DNA of 64,000 nt from Rhizobium sp. 18055 (GCF_902706285.1 NZ_CACSKD010000001.1:124001-188000), one strand, 5' to 3'; counted from the first letter of the stretch, positions 55,059-64,000 are shown. The notes: generated by a model not told the origin, from the letters alone. Program-made: numbers and translations.

Positions 55059-56060
55059 TTACAGCGATGCCTTGATCTTCTCGGCAACCTCAGGCGAAAC
55101 CCATGTGGTCCACAGGTCCGCATTGTTCTTCAGGAAGTACTTGGCACCCTCTTCGCCGCTGGCCTGGTTGTCGGACATCCAGGCAATCAGCTTGTTGACG
55201 GTGTCGTTGGTCCAGGCGCGCTTGTTGAGATAGCCAACTACCTCGGGGCCTGCACGATCGGCAAAGCTCTTGGTGACAAGCGTCTCGACATTGTCGGCCG
55301 GCCAGGCGTTTTCCTTCGGATCGGCGCAATCGGCCACCGACGTGCAACGCTTCCACTCCTCAGCATTGTATTCGGCACCGTAGCCGAGTTTCACCATCTG
55401 ATACTTGCCGAGAAGGGCAGTCGGTGCCCAGTAGTAGCCGACCCATGGCTGCTTGGCTTCATAGGCCTTGGCAATCGAGCCGTCGAGGCCGGCTGCGGAG
55501 CCGGTATCAACAAGCGTGAAGCCGGCCTTTTCGCCACCATAGGCCTTGAAGAGCTGCGCGGTCACGACGGTGCCGCCCCAGCCCTGCGGGCCATTAAACA
55601 CGGCGCCCTTGCTCTTGTCTTCAGGTGCGGGGAACAGTTCGGGATGCTTCAGCAGATCAGGGATCGTCTTGACGTCCGGGTGGGCGTCCGCGAGGTACTT
55701 CGGGATCCACCAGCCCTGGATAGCGCCGTCGGACAAGATCTTCGCAGCCTTGATGAACTTGCCGTCGGTGAGGCCACGGTTGACGATTTCAGGCTGAAGG
55801 CTGACCCAGGCCTCCGGTGCGATGTCGGGCTGGCCTTTTTCAGCCATTGAGGTCAGGGTCGGGACGGTATCGCCGACAATGAGTTCGGCCTTGCAGCCGT
55901 AACCTGCCTCAAGGATGAGCTTGTCGATGTTCGCCGCCACTTCAGCGGACTGCCAGTTCATGTTGGCGATGGTGACATCGCCACACTCGGCGGCAGATGC
56001 AGCGCCGCCGAGGCCAAGCAGGCCGGCAGCAAGAACGGTGGAAGCCAAAAGCATTTTCAT
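55059..56060 (-). CDS. Quaternary-amine ABC transporter substrate-binding protein (OpuAC/ProX family)
   Basis: A 333-aa periplasmic binding protein. Signal peptide about 1-23 (AASAAECGD). Aromatic residues typical for trimethylammonium cages occur in NMNWQSAE, PEAWVSLQ, IQGWWIPKYL, GPQGWGGT and QPWVGYYWAP. The ATG at 56060 (MKMLLASTVLAAGLLG) starts the signal peptide. It is followed by permease and ATPase genes and preceded by an N-methylproline demethylase-like gene, so proline betaine (stachydrine) is a good candidate ligand, with glycine betaine or choline as alternatives. Confidence 0.9.
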   Translation of the reverse strand: MKMLLASTVLAAGLLGLGGAASAAECGDVTIANMNWQSAEVAANIDKLILEAGYGCKAELIVGDTVPTLTSMAEKGQPDIAPEAWVSLQPEIVNRGLTDGKFIKAAKILSDGAIQGWWIPKYLADAHPDVKTIPDLLKHPELFPAPEDKSKGAVFNGPQGWGGTVVTAQLFKAYGGEKAGFTLVDTGSAAGLDGSIAKAYEAKQPWVGYYWAPTALLGKYQMVKLGYGAEYNAEEWKRCTSVADCADPKENAWPADNVETLVTKSFADRAGPEVVGYLNKRAWTNDTVNKLIAWMSDNQASGEEGAKYFLKNNADLWTTWVSPEVAEKIKASL

Positions 56061-56255
56061 TTTCTTGTTCCCTCTGGTCGCGGTGCAACGTGAACCCGGG
56101 CGCTGACGGCACCGCGTCCGCCAGCCCCAGCATTGAGCCGTCATTGGTCCTGTCAGCGCCATTCCGATTGCGTCAGAAAATGGCGCATTGGAGCTTTCTT
56201 TCAATGTCCTTATGCAACCTCTGTCGCATTGAGATGATCCCCGTCGCTGCTGGTG

Positions 56256-58298
56256 TCAAAGGAGTGATGCGAAGCGGTAAGCCTCGTAGATGGCGGCATG
56301 GATATTTCGGCTCGCCACAGCGTCGCCGATTCGAACGAGATCGAAGCGTCCGTCGGGATTGCGCTGCCGCAGCGGCTGCCGTCTCGCGATCAATGCGGCG
56401 TAGTCGACAGCGCCGAGGTTGCACGACAGTGGCTTGAGCTCGAAGTAGAGATCGGCATTCGCCATCGTCCCATGCTCGACCACCACTTGCGCCACGCGCC
56501 GTTCCCAATGAGCCTCACCGGCATAATCGGAGCCGAGAACGGCGACCAACTGATTGCCGTCACGGCGCACCGATTTCAGACGCGTGTTGATCGTCACCCT
56601 GGCGTTCGTCTCTGCAAAAACCTTGGCGTAGGGCACGTGGTTCATGCCGCCGATTTCGGGCGCAAAGAAGCGCTCGGGCGATACGAGCTCCAGTTCGGAG
56701 CCGCTATTGGCAATCACCTCGGCTGCAGACATGCCCGGATGGCCGCCATTGTCGTCGAAGAGCAGCACGGTATCGCCCGGCTTGGTCGAACCGGCGAGGA
56801 TATCCCAGGACGAGGTGACAAGCTCATCGCCGGCATCCATCGCCGGCGATTGGGCGATGCCACCTGTCGCAACGATCACCAAATCCGGATCGAACGCCAG
56901 AACGTCGTCTCCGCCCGCAAAGACATTGTAGTGGATCGTGACGCCGAGGCGTTCGAGTTCGCCGAGGCGCCAGTCGATGATGCCGACCATCTCGCGTCGG
57001 CGTGGATTGCGCACCAGAAGATTGATCTGCCCACCGGCCTTGCCGCTGGCTTCGAGCAGATCGACCTGGTGGCCACGCTCGGCCAGAACGCGGGCCGCCT
57101 CCAGACCGGCAGGCCCTGCGCCGACCACCACGGCGCGCCGCGGCGATATCGCGGGATCGATCGTGTGCGACAACTCTCCTTCGCGGCCGGTGACCGCATT
57201 GTGGATACAGAGTGCCTCGCCGCCCTCGTATATCCGATCCAGACAGTAGGTTGCGCCGACGCAGGGGCGGATACGTGCCTCCTCGCCCGCCTCGATCTTT
57301 CTGACGATATGCGGATCGGCAATGTGCGGCCGCGTCATGCCGACCATGTCGAGCTTGCCTTCGGCGATCGCGTGCCGGGCTGTTGCGACATCGGAAATCC
57401 TCGCCGCATGAAACACCGGGAATTTCGTCGCCGCCCGGATCTCGCCGGCGAAATCCAGATGTGGCGCCGACGGCATTCCCTGGATCGGGATGACGTTGTT
57501 GAGAGCCGCATCGCTGTCGATGTGCCCGCGAATGACGTTGAGAAAATCGATGGAGCCGCCAGCAACGAGCCGCCTGGCGATCTCGACGCCCTCTTCGCGC
57601 GAAAGCCCTTTTTCCCAGTCCTCATCGGCGACGAGCCGAATACCGACGATGAAATCGGTGCCGACGGCCTTGCGCACCGCGTCTGTCACCATGGTCGAAA
57701 AGCGCATCCGGTTTTCGAGAACCCCGCCGAACTCATCCTCGCGGATGTTGGTCGCCGGCGACCAGAAGCCGTCCATCAGATGACCGTAGGCCTCGAACTC
57801 GATGCCATCGAGGCCGGCAGCCTGCATGCGTTGGGCAGCCGAGACGTAGTCGTCGATGATCCGCTCGATATCCCATTCCTCAGCCTCCTTGGGAAACGCG
57901 CGGTGGGCTGGCTCGCGGATGGGGCTCGGCGCCAGAACCGGCAGCCAGTCGCCCTTGTTCCAGCCGGTGCGACGGCCAAGATGGGTCAACTGGATCATCA
58001 CCGCCGTGCCATGCTCGTGACAGTCGTCCGCCAATCGCTTCATCCACGGCACGATCTCGTCGCGGTAGGCGTGCAGATTGCCGAAGGCCGGCGGTGAGTC
58101 CGGCGAGACCACGGCCGAACCCGCGGTCATCGTCAACGCGATTCCGCCCTTGGCCTTCTCCAGGTGGTAAAGCCGATACCGATCCGTCGGCATGCCGTTC
58201 TCGGAATAGGCCGGCTCATGCGCGGTCGACATCAACCGGTTCTTCAGCGTCAGCGTCTTCAGTTGGAATGGTTGAAGTAAGGGATCCTGCGAAGCCAT
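56256..58298 (-). CDS. N-methylproline demethylase-like flavoprotein (StcD-like, OYE/trimethylamine dehydrogenase family)
   Basis: A 680-aa oxidoreductase. Residues 5-340 form an old yellow enzyme barrel with FMN (VMIQLTHLGRR, EFEAYGHLMDGFWSP, HAARISDVATAR). Residues about 385-680 form an FAD/NAD domain (RRAVVVGAGPAGLEAARVLAERG). Between them are the iron-sulfur ligands of the trimethylamine dehydrogenase family: C346, C352 and C364 are kept, but the position of the second ligand is Ala (A349). The overall wording matches StcD-type proteins used for stachydrine breakdown. It lies 195 bp upstream of a betaine-type importer on the same strand. Confidence 0.85.
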   Translation of the reverse strand: MASQDPLLQPFQLKTLTLKNRLMSTAHEPAYSENGMPTDRYRLYHLEKAKGGIALTMTAGSAVVSPDSPPAFGNLHAYRDEIVPWMKRLADDCHEHGTAVMIQLTHLGRRTGWNKGDWLPVLAPSPIREPAHRAFPKEAEEWDIERIIDDYVSAAQRMQAAGLDGIEFEAYGHLMDGFWSPATNIREDEFGGVLENRMRFSTMVTDAVRKAVGTDFIVGIRLVADEDWEKGLSREEGVEIARRLVAGGSIDFLNVIRGHIDSDAALNNVIPIQGMPSAPHLDFAGEIRAATKFPVFHAARISDVATARHAIAEGKLDMVGMTRPHIADPHIVRKIEAGEEARIRPCVGATYCLDRIYEGGEALCIHNAVTGREGELSHTIDPAISPRRAVVVGAGPAGLEAARVLAERGHQVDLLEASGKAGGQINLLVRNPRRREMVGIIDWRLGELERLGVTIHYNVFAGGDDVLAFDPDLVIVATGGIAQSPAMDAGDELVTSSWDILAGSTKPGDTVLLFDDNGGHPGMSAAEVIANSGSELELVSPERFFAPEIGGMNHVPYAKVFAETNARVTINTRLKSVRRDGNQLVAVLGSDYAGEAHWERRVAQVVVEHGTMANADLYFELKPLSCNLGAVDYAALIARRQPLRQRNPDGRFDLVRIGDAVASRNIHAAIYEAYRFASLL

Positions 58299-58612
58299 CG
58301 ATCTGCACCAGTGATAGGACGGGACTCAGATCTTCACGCAAAACGATGCCATGCGCGATGGACAAAAGCGCCACAAAGCGACGTCAATGCGCCGCGGGCC
58401 GATTTTGCGGTGCTGGAAAGCCGATTTATCCACCGGGGATCGGCGTCAACCAGGCGCCTTGCGTTTGTGCCGCTGAAAGCCGGCCGAGAGGAGGATATCA
58501 GATGCAGGGCTGATAGCGAGGCCAGGCCGGAGGCCCCCCGCCTGGCCTTCGTGCAGGGCAGCCATCAGGATCGGCGTCACCTTGTGGTACACCTGCTATC
58601 GCCAGTCAGCCG
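58299..58612. other. Gene-free interval of about 310 bp
   Basis: Separates the StcD-like gene start from the end of the OYE-family gene; it likely holds the StcD-like promoter. One perfect hairpin, GGCCAGGC/GCCTGGCC (58520-58547), lies about 65 bp past the OYE-family stop without a T-run and could end its transcript. Open frames here have no coding character. Confidence 0.5.
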
Positions 58613-59725
58613 TCAAGCCTCGTTGTTCTCGAAGAGCGATCGGAACTGTCGCGGCTGGCAGCGTAGATACTGGTCGGGGGCGGAGACGTGGGCACCAAAA
58701 TGAGCTGCAGCATGCCATGGCCAACGGGGGTCGTAGAGGATGGCGCGTGCGAGCGCGATCATGTCGGCGTCGCCGGTGCTGATGATCGCCTCTGCCTGTT
58801 CGAATTCGGTGATCAGGCCGACGGCGATGACAGGGATGGTCGTGGCCGCCTTGATCGCTCGGGCAAAGGGGACCTGGTAATTCGGGCCGACGGCGATCTT
58901 CTGGTGATCGACCAAGCCGCCGCTTGAGACGTGGATCGCGCTGCAGCCGCGCGCCTGAAGGGCCAGCGCGAATGCGGTGGTCTCTTCCACGTTCCAGCCC
59001 CCTTCTGCCCAATCGGTGGCCGAGACGCGCATGGTTATCGGCCGGTCCGCGGGAAAGGCATTGCGCACGACATCAAACACTTCGAGCGGGAAGCGCATCC
59101 GGTTTTCCAGCGATCCGCCATACTCGTCGGTACGCTTGTTGGAGAGCGGCGACAAGAATTGATGCAACAGGTATCCGTGAGCGCCGTGGATCTGCACAGC
59201 CGCGAGATCGAGGCGTGCTGCCCGCTTTGCGGCGTCGGCGAACGCTTTGCGCAGGCGCGCCAGCCCATCCTTATCGAGCTGGTGCGGAGCATCGTAGTTG
59301 GTCTTGAAAGGGACATCGCTCGCACCAACGGTCTTCCAGCCCAGCGGCTGGTCCGGCGCAATCTGGCCGCCGCCCTTCCACGGCAGCTCGGAAGACGCCT
59401 TGCGCCCGGCGTGGCCCAGCTGAATGCCGATCGGCATGTCGGACCAGCGGTGGATGCCCTCAAGCGTCCGGGCCATGGCGCGTTCGTTCTCGTCAGAGTA
59501 AAGGCCGACATCGCCGTAGGTAATGCGGCCTTCCGGCGACACGGCTGTCGCCTCGATCGTCAAAAAGCCGGCGCCGGAATTGGCCAGCGTGCCGAGATGC
59601 ATCAGGTGCCAGTCCGTCATGCAGCCGTTCTCGGCCGAATACTGGCACATCGGCGCGATGACGATGCGGTTTTTCAGCGTCAGTTCGCCGATCGAAACCG
59701 GCGTGAATAGGGTTGCTCCGGACAT
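58613..59725 (-). CDS. NADH:flavin oxidoreductase, old yellow enzyme family (YqjM/NamA-like)
   Basis: A 370-aa FMN enzyme, thermophilic-like OYE class. Recognised parts: LKNRIVIAPMCQYSAENGCMTDWH (with the flavin-site Cys), GIQLGHAGRKAS, QIHGAHGYLLHQFLSPLSN and NRMRFPLEVFDVVR. It reduces activated C=C bonds with NADPH. GGAG precedes the ATG at 59725. Its neighbour StcD-like gene is related in its N-terminal half but shares no operon structure beyond orientation. Confidence 0.92.
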   Translation of the reverse strand: MSGATLFTPVSIGELTLKNRIVIAPMCQYSAENGCMTDWHLMHLGTLANSGAGFLTIEATAVSPEGRITYGDVGLYSDENERAMARTLEGIHRWSDMPIGIQLGHAGRKASSELPWKGGGQIAPDQPLGWKTVGASDVPFKTNYDAPHQLDKDGLARLRKAFADAAKRAARLDLAAVQIHGAHGYLLHQFLSPLSNKRTDEYGGSLENRMRFPLEVFDVVRNAFPADRPITMRVSATDWAEGGWNVEETTAFALALQARGCSAIHVSSGGLVDHQKIAVGPNYQVPFARAIKAATTIPVIAVGLITEFEQAEAIISTGDADMIALARAILYDPRWPWHAAAHFGAHVSAPDQYLRCQPRQFRSLFENNEA

Positions 59726-59876
59726 GATGTCTCCGATCCTTGTTACGACGGCCATGTAAGGGCCAAAGGTTTAACGCCGCGTTGTTCTACCAGTAGGTCC
59801 CGGCCCTGCCTTGAATGATCCACGCTTAAATTGCGCTATTTTCCCAATGCGCAAGGCCATGGAAAAATGCAACCGA

Positions 59877-61094
59877 TCAGCGCGCTTTCGGAACCCTGCC
59901 TCCACCTGCCACCCCGCTGCGGGCCCGTATGCGATCGAGCAATATCGTGACAACAGCCAGCGTTGCCACCAAGGCAACACCGATATCCACGGCCGCAGCG
60001 AGGCTTGCAGATGTTGCCACTTTCCCCAACAGCAAGGCGACAACGGCCTGCGCGAGATAGGCGACCAGAAACAACGCCGACAGCGTGGCGCCCCTGTGCG
60101 TTACAGGCGCACGCGCGGTCAGCAACGACAGTCCGCCCAGCAACAGCAGGCTGTAGGCCATACCGGAACCCGCCTGCGCTACAGCATAGAGAGCCAGCGA
60201 GTGGGCATAGGCCGATGCGGTTAGAAGCGCCGAGGACGCTACGGCAATCGCTGCGCCGACCAGCATCACCGGGCTCGGGGAAAGCCTGCGGGCAGGAATG
60301 GTCGCTGCCGCCGAGGCAATGGCGAACAGCGCGATCGTTCCGCCGTTGACCAACGCGTTCGAGGACGCAACGACATCACGCGCGATTTGAGCGCCGAGCG
60401 ATAGGGTCATGGCACCAAGCACATAGGAGGCGGTGACGGCAGCAGTGGCGGCGGCAAATGTCGAAAGCAACCCGGCCGGAATGGATGGAACGCGCGGGCG
60501 CCAGTGGTTGCGCGGGCGCGACGCCGTATAGTTTGGCAAGCGCCACGTGGCCACGAACAGGATTAGCAGCACCACGAACAGCACGGCAAAATTCAACCGT
60601 GTCGGAAACGGTGCGTACTGGATCAGCGCGCCGCCGACGAGCGCAGCCAGCGTCATGCCGGCTGCCTGTGCGGCGGCGGTGACGCCGCCGGATTGAGCCG
60701 CCTTCTCAGGCGCGCTGAATTCGACCACGGCCGCGGCAGACGGTCCGGCCGAGAGCCCGACGCCGACGCCCATGAAGGCACGCCCGACGAAGATCCAACC
60801 GACATCGGGTGCCAGCGCGAAGATCAAGGTGCCGATCGCCGAAGCAGAAAGGCCGACCAGCATGGTTTCGCGGCGGCCGATGAAGTCGGAGATGTTGCCG
60901 AACACCACCAGGACCAGCACAACGAAAACAGGATAGATCGCAAAGATCGCCGTCGTCGTGAAGGTGGTCAGATGCCACTCGGCGGCATAGAGCGGATAGG
61001 TGAGCGCCGGTGCAGCACTCGTCCATATCGTATGGGCAACCACGGCTGCCGAGACCAGCAGGCTCGCCTGCCTTCCAAGCGTGGCGCGGCTCAT
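59877..61094 (-). CDS. Major facilitator superfamily transporter
   Basis: A 405-aa transporter with about 12 membrane helices and the MFS loop motif DFIGRRETMLVGL between helices 2 and 3. It probably moves a small solute or drug across the inner membrane. The ATG at 61094 overlaps the stop of the metallo-beta-lactamase-fold gene by four bases, showing translational coupling. The C-terminus is basic. The substrate cannot be inferred. Confidence 0.9.
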   Translation of the reverse strand: MSRATLGRQASLLVSAAVVAHTIWTSAAPALTYPLYAAEWHLTTFTTTAIFAIYPVFVVLVLVVFGNISDFIGRRETMLVGLSASAIGTLIFALAPDVGWIFVGRAFMGVGVGLSAGPSAAAVVEFSAPEKAAQSGGVTAAAQAAGMTLAALVGGALIQYAPFPTRLNFAVLFVVLLILFVATWRLPNYTASRPRNHWRPRVPSIPAGLLSTFAAATAAVTASYVLGAMTLSLGAQIARDVVASSNALVNGGTIALFAIASAAATIPARRLSPSPVMLVGAAIAVASSALLTASAYAHSLALYAVAQAGSGMAYSLLLLGGLSLLTARAPVTHRGATLSALFLVAYLAQAVVALLLGKVATSASLAAAVDIGVALVATLAVVTILLDRIRARSGVAGGGRVPKAR

Positions 61095-61957
61095 GACGGC
61101 ACCTTCGCAGTCGCCACGCCATGGAAGCGATAGCCTTCCGCCGTCTTCTCGATGCGGCCGACGCCGGGATATGTCCAGTGGAAACCAAGCAGCTTGGCGT
61201 TCTCGGCAGCGGCGCGCTCCAACAGCGCATGCCGGGTGCGGACGGCGAGGTCCGGCTGCATGTCGAAGCCGAAGCTCCAGTCCGGATGCTCGAACGATAC
61301 AATTTCGCTCGCCGTCGCATCCACGGTGACGATCAGCGGCACCTCGCCTTCGAGAACCAGCGAGATATGGCCCGGCGTGTGTCCCGGCGTTGCCAGCACC
61401 TTGATGCCGGGAACGATCTCGTCGCCATCGGCCACCAGCGTCATGCGCTCGGTGATCGCCATGAGGTCGCGCCTTGCACCCTGCACGAAGGGCTGCATGC
61501 CTTCCGGCAATGCGCCCGCCGCCTCGCCATTCCAGAAATTCCATTCCTCCCAGCCGACGAAACAGCGGGCGTTCGGAAAACGCAGGGAACCGTCATCTCT
61601 GAGCATGCCCCAGATGTGATCGGGATGGGCATGCGAGATGACGATGGTCGTGATGTCGCCGGGATCAACACCGACGGCACGCAGATTGCCTTCCAGCTTG
61701 CCTTCCGAGGGCTGGAAGCGATTGCCGGCGCCGACATCGACGAGAATGACCTCGTGGCCGGTGACGATAAGCGGGATGTTCGATTGTGCGTTCGCCGTGC
61801 CGCCGTCGCCACCCAGTCGGCGCAGGATCTCTGCACGCTCTTCGGCATTGCCCTCGGGGGCAAACATCTCGCCACCCAGCGAAATGTCGCCATCGGACAG
61901 AACAGTGATGTCGAACTGGCCGTGGCGGAAACTGTGAAAATCTGAAGGCTGTGCCAT
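61091..61957 (-). CDS. MBL-fold metallo-hydrolase
   Basis: A 288-aa metallo-beta-lactamase fold enzyme. The metal motif is SHAHPDHIWG; other ligands appear in ATPGHTPGHIS and VTVDATA. It resembles lactonase/AttM-like or N-acyl hydrolase members, but substrate residues are not diagnostic. No signal peptide. AGGAG precedes the ATG at 61957. It is the first gene of a two-gene unit with the MFS transporter. Divergent from the MscS gene. Confidence 0.88.
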   Translation of the reverse strand: MAQPSDFHSFRHGQFDITVLSDGDISLGGEMFAPEGNAEERAEILRRLGGDGGTANAQSNIPLIVTGHEVILVDVGAGNRFQPSEGKLEGNLRAVGVDPGDITTIVISHAHPDHIWGMLRDDGSLRFPNARCFVGWEEWNFWNGEAAGALPEGMQPFVQGARRDLMAITERMTLVADGDEIVPGIKVLATPGHTPGHISLVLEGEVPLIVTVDATASEIVSFEHPDWSFGFDMQPDLAVRTRHALLERAAAENAKLLGFHWTYPGVGRIEKTAEGYRFHGVATAKVPS

Positions 61958-62143
61958 CTCATAAACTCCTGATGTCGGTTTTATCGACACAGGTGTCGTG
62001 GAAATGGACGCCGGAGAAAACGAACGATTGTGGACCGCAGCCGTTCATTTCTGTACGGATGCAAACGACAAATACGAGCATTATCTTCAAGCAAATATTG
62101 TCGAAGAGCCATAATCCAAATCGTTGCATCACCGGGAATTCAT

Positions 62144-63649
62144 ATGGAACTTCCATCGCTCGCAGACCCGATCACCCAGTTTGTCGCGCTGATGGTCATC
62201 GCCTTGGTCACCAGATTTGTCACGCCAAATCGGCGCGCCGTCAAATTCGGGCTGAACGTCGCGTTCTTCGTCGCGCTGTCCGCCCTGCTGATCTTCAACG
62301 GGATAGAGCCCTATTCGGCAGCACCGTCCTCGGAGGAGATTTACCGGCGGCTGTTCCTTGGGCTGGCCAAGACGATCTGGTGGCTGGTCGGCGCGATGAT
62401 GCTGGTCAGCTCGGTGCGGCTGTTTCTGATTTTCGAACAGCGCCCGCGCGAAGGTCGGCTGGTTCAGGATCTCCTGGCCGGCATCATCTATGTGGGCGCT
62501 GGACTTTCGATCGTCGCCTACGTGTTCAGCGTGCCCGTCGGTACGCTTATTGCGACCTCGGGCGTTTTCGCGGTCATTCTCGGCCTCGCCCTTCAAAGCA
62601 CGCTTGCCGACGTGTTCTCCGGCGTCGCGCTCAATCTCGGCCGGCCCTATGCGGTCGGAGACTGGATCGTGCTCGAAAGTGGTGTGCAGGGCAAGGTCGT
62701 GGAGACCAACTGGCGTGCGACGCATCTGCTCAACGGCACAAACGATCTCGTCGTCATCCCGAACAGTGCGCTGGCCAAGGCCCAACTCGTCAACCTCAGC
62801 AGCCCCGACGAAAGCCACGGAATTACCATCAAGGTTCGCGTCGAGCCCACACACCCGCCGGCCGTTATCGAAGACATCATGCGCACCGTGCTGATCAGCA
62901 GCAACTGCATTCTCCGCTCGCCAGCACCCTCGGTCGCCATCACCGGCCTTGATGGCCAGGCAATCGAGGTCGAGCTGTCGTGCCGCATCCTGAGCCTCTC
63001 GCAAACGCTGTCGGCAAAAAACGAGGTCTACGACCTGATCTATCGCCATATGCAGGCTGCGGGCGTGCCTCTGGCGGTGCCTGAGGGCGCTGCCGTTCGC
63101 CCGCAATCCGACAATGCCATCGCCCAGCCGGACCAACATTCGACCGCCTGGCGCCTGCTCAATGCGATACCTCTGTTTTCAACGCTGACGCCGGACGAGC
63201 GTGAAGTCCTCGCGGCATCGATGGTGCGACGTACCTACAAGAAGGGCACCGTGATCATCGAGCAGGGAATGAAGTCACCGTCGCTGATGCTGTTGCGCAG
63301 TGGCGTCATCGTCATCGATCGGTACGACGAGGCGGGGCGGCATATCGAGCTCAACCGCTTGGCACCCGGCGATTTCTTCGGCGAGCGAGGGGTGCTGGTG
63401 GATGCCGAGGAACCGGGCACCATTCGCGCACTGACATTCGTGGTCGTCTATGAAATCGCCCAGCAGCATTTGGCCGGCATCCTGAAAGACCGCCCTGCGA
63501 TGGCCGAGGAGCTTGGCGTGACACTGGCCCGGCGGCTCGATTCGGAAAAACATCTGGCCGGCAACGGCATGCTGGCCGGGCGCCAGCCTGATACGCTCGC
63601 CGGACGCATTCGCCACCTGTTCCAGTTGCAGCACGGAGATGATGTCTAG
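62144..63649 (+). CDS. MscS-type mechanosensitive channel with C-terminal cyclic-nucleotide-binding-like domain
   Basis: A 501-aa protein. N-terminal membrane helices (about 6-175) lead into the MscS pore and beta domain (SGVFAVILGLALQSTLADVFSGVALN, then GDWIVLESGVQGKVVETNWRAT and VIPNSALAKAQLVN). The C-terminal 110 residues (about 345-480) form a cNMP-binding fold: FFGERGVL with conserved GE. The Arg that normally contacts the phosphate is not in its usual place (EEPGTIRALT instead of R-[TS]-A). The ATG at 62144 begins MELPSLADPI. Its stop overlaps the convergent LysR gene's stop (CTAG). Confidence 0.88.
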   Translation: MELPSLADPITQFVALMVIALVTRFVTPNRRAVKFGLNVAFFVALSALLIFNGIEPYSAAPSSEEIYRRLFLGLAKTIWWLVGAMMLVSSVRLFLIFEQRPREGRLVQDLLAGIIYVGAGLSIVAYVFSVPVGTLIATSGVFAVILGLALQSTLADVFSGVALNLGRPYAVGDWIVLESGVQGKVVETNWRATHLLNGTNDLVVIPNSALAKAQLVNLSSPDESHGITIKVRVEPTHPPAVIEDIMRTVLISSNCILRSPAPSVAITGLDGQAIEVELSCRILSLSQTLSAKNEVYDLIYRHMQAAGVPLAVPEGAAVRPQSDNAIAQPDQHSTAWRLLNAIPLFSTLTPDEREVLAASMVRRTYKKGTVIIEQGMKSPSLMLLRSGVIVIDRYDEAGRHIELNRLAPGDFFGERGVLVDAEEPGTIRALTFVVVYEIAQQHLAGILKDRPAMAEELGVTLARRLDSEKHLAGNGMLAGRQPDTLAGRIRHLFQLQHGDDV

Positions 63650-64000
63650 GACGTGAGCATGCGCGTCGTCGTATCCACAAAGGCCCGCAGCCGACCGAGA
63701 CGTTTCATGTCGCGGTGATAGCCCATCCAGATATCACGCCCGGGCGGGTTATCGTGCATCTGGACGCGCCTCAGATTGGGCACCGCATCTCCGACGGGTC
63801 GCGGAAGAACGGCAATGCCGATGCCTCTTGCGCACATCTGCGCCTGCACATGCCGGTTGTTGCTGCGCAATCCCATCTGCGCATTTGGGAAACGCTCTTT
63901 CAGCCAGTTCGTGTCGGGGAAGGAGCCAAGCGAGGCATCCATGGTGATGAGCTGGAAGCCGCTGCCGTCGCCAATCAGCGGCTCCGCAAGCGCGGCTCCG
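63646..64000 (-). CDS. LysR family regulator, C-terminal part (5' end outside window)
   Basis: The minus-strand frame is open to the window edge: GAALAEPLIGDGSG, LERFP-like KERFPNAQMGLRSNNRHVQAQMCARGIGIAVLPRPVGD, ending VDTTTRML. This is the effector-domain end of a LysR regulator (the GIGIAVLP segment is typical). The DNA-binding half lies outside. Convergent with the MscS gene, with stops sharing CTAG. Confidence 0.85.
   Translation of the reverse strand, partial: GAALAEPLIGDGSGFQLITMDASLGSFPDTNWLKERFPNAQMGLRSNNRHVQAQMCARGIGIAVLPRPVGDAVPNLRRVQMHDNPPGRDIWMGYHRDMKRLGRLRAFVDTTTRMLTS

Overview
The window looks like chromosome or chromid DNA of a member of the Rhizobiaceae (Rhizobium/Agrobacterium/Ensifer group). 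The DNA is GC-rich. It carries two palindromic elements of the Rhizobium-specific intergenic mosaic (RIME) type. Gene content is dominated by ABC importers with sugar and amino-acid catabolic enzymes, plus a five-step hut pathway that uses HutF and HutG. No rRNA, tRNA, CRISPR, IS or prophage was recognised.

Layout. 1-2.7 kb: tail of an M23 peptidase, then a NarL-type sensor kinase/response regulator pair. 2.7-5.0 kb: two low-complexity secreted proteins and an orphan iron-type binding protein. 5.0-6.1 kb: gene-free, hairpin-rich stretch ending in a RIME-like element. 6.1-15.2 kb: histidine utilization locus (hutC-hutF divergent from hutI-hutH-[RIME]-hutG-hutU, then hutD), with a Phd/VapC-type toxin-antitoxin pair between hutU and hutD. 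15.3-19 kb: FAD protein, CMD/AhpD-like protein, PAS-GGDEF protein and DUF2934 protein. 19.1-29.6 kb: a sugar locus with two Gfo/Idh/MocA dehydrogenases, a four-gene ABC importer, a Gfo-aldo/keto reductase fusion and an AraC regulator. 29.7-33.9 kb: LysR regulator divergent from a xylonate-type dehydratase and a 2-keto-3-deoxypentonate dehydratase-like FAH protein (non-phosphorylative pentose pathway). 34-35 kb: small lipoprotein and XRE regulator. 35.1-42.4 kb: a five-gene operon (dihydroxyphthalate-decarboxylase-like protein, polar amino acid importer, M20 amidohydrolase) divergent from a MocR regulator and a nitrilase-family amidase. 42.7-51.3 kb: ABC importer without its own ATPase, GH38 alpha-mannosidase and two ROK regulators. 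51.7-52.9 kb: membrane protein with a serine-hydrolase-like motif. 53-59.7 kb: quaternary-amine importer behind an StcD-like N-methylproline demethylase, and an OYE-family reductase. 59.9-64 kb: MFS transporter coupled to a metallo-beta-lactamase-fold hydrolase, an MscS channel with a cyclic-nucleotide-binding-like tail, and the end of a LysR gene.

How it works together. Most modules pair an importer with the enzymes that degrade its substrate and one adjacent regulator. Perfect hairpins lie between the binding-protein gene and the first downstream membrane-protein gene in three of the importer operons, which would favour excess binding protein. The sugar importer at 42.7 kb would have to borrow an ATPase; the one at 24.5 kb is of the promiscuous UgpC/MsmK type.
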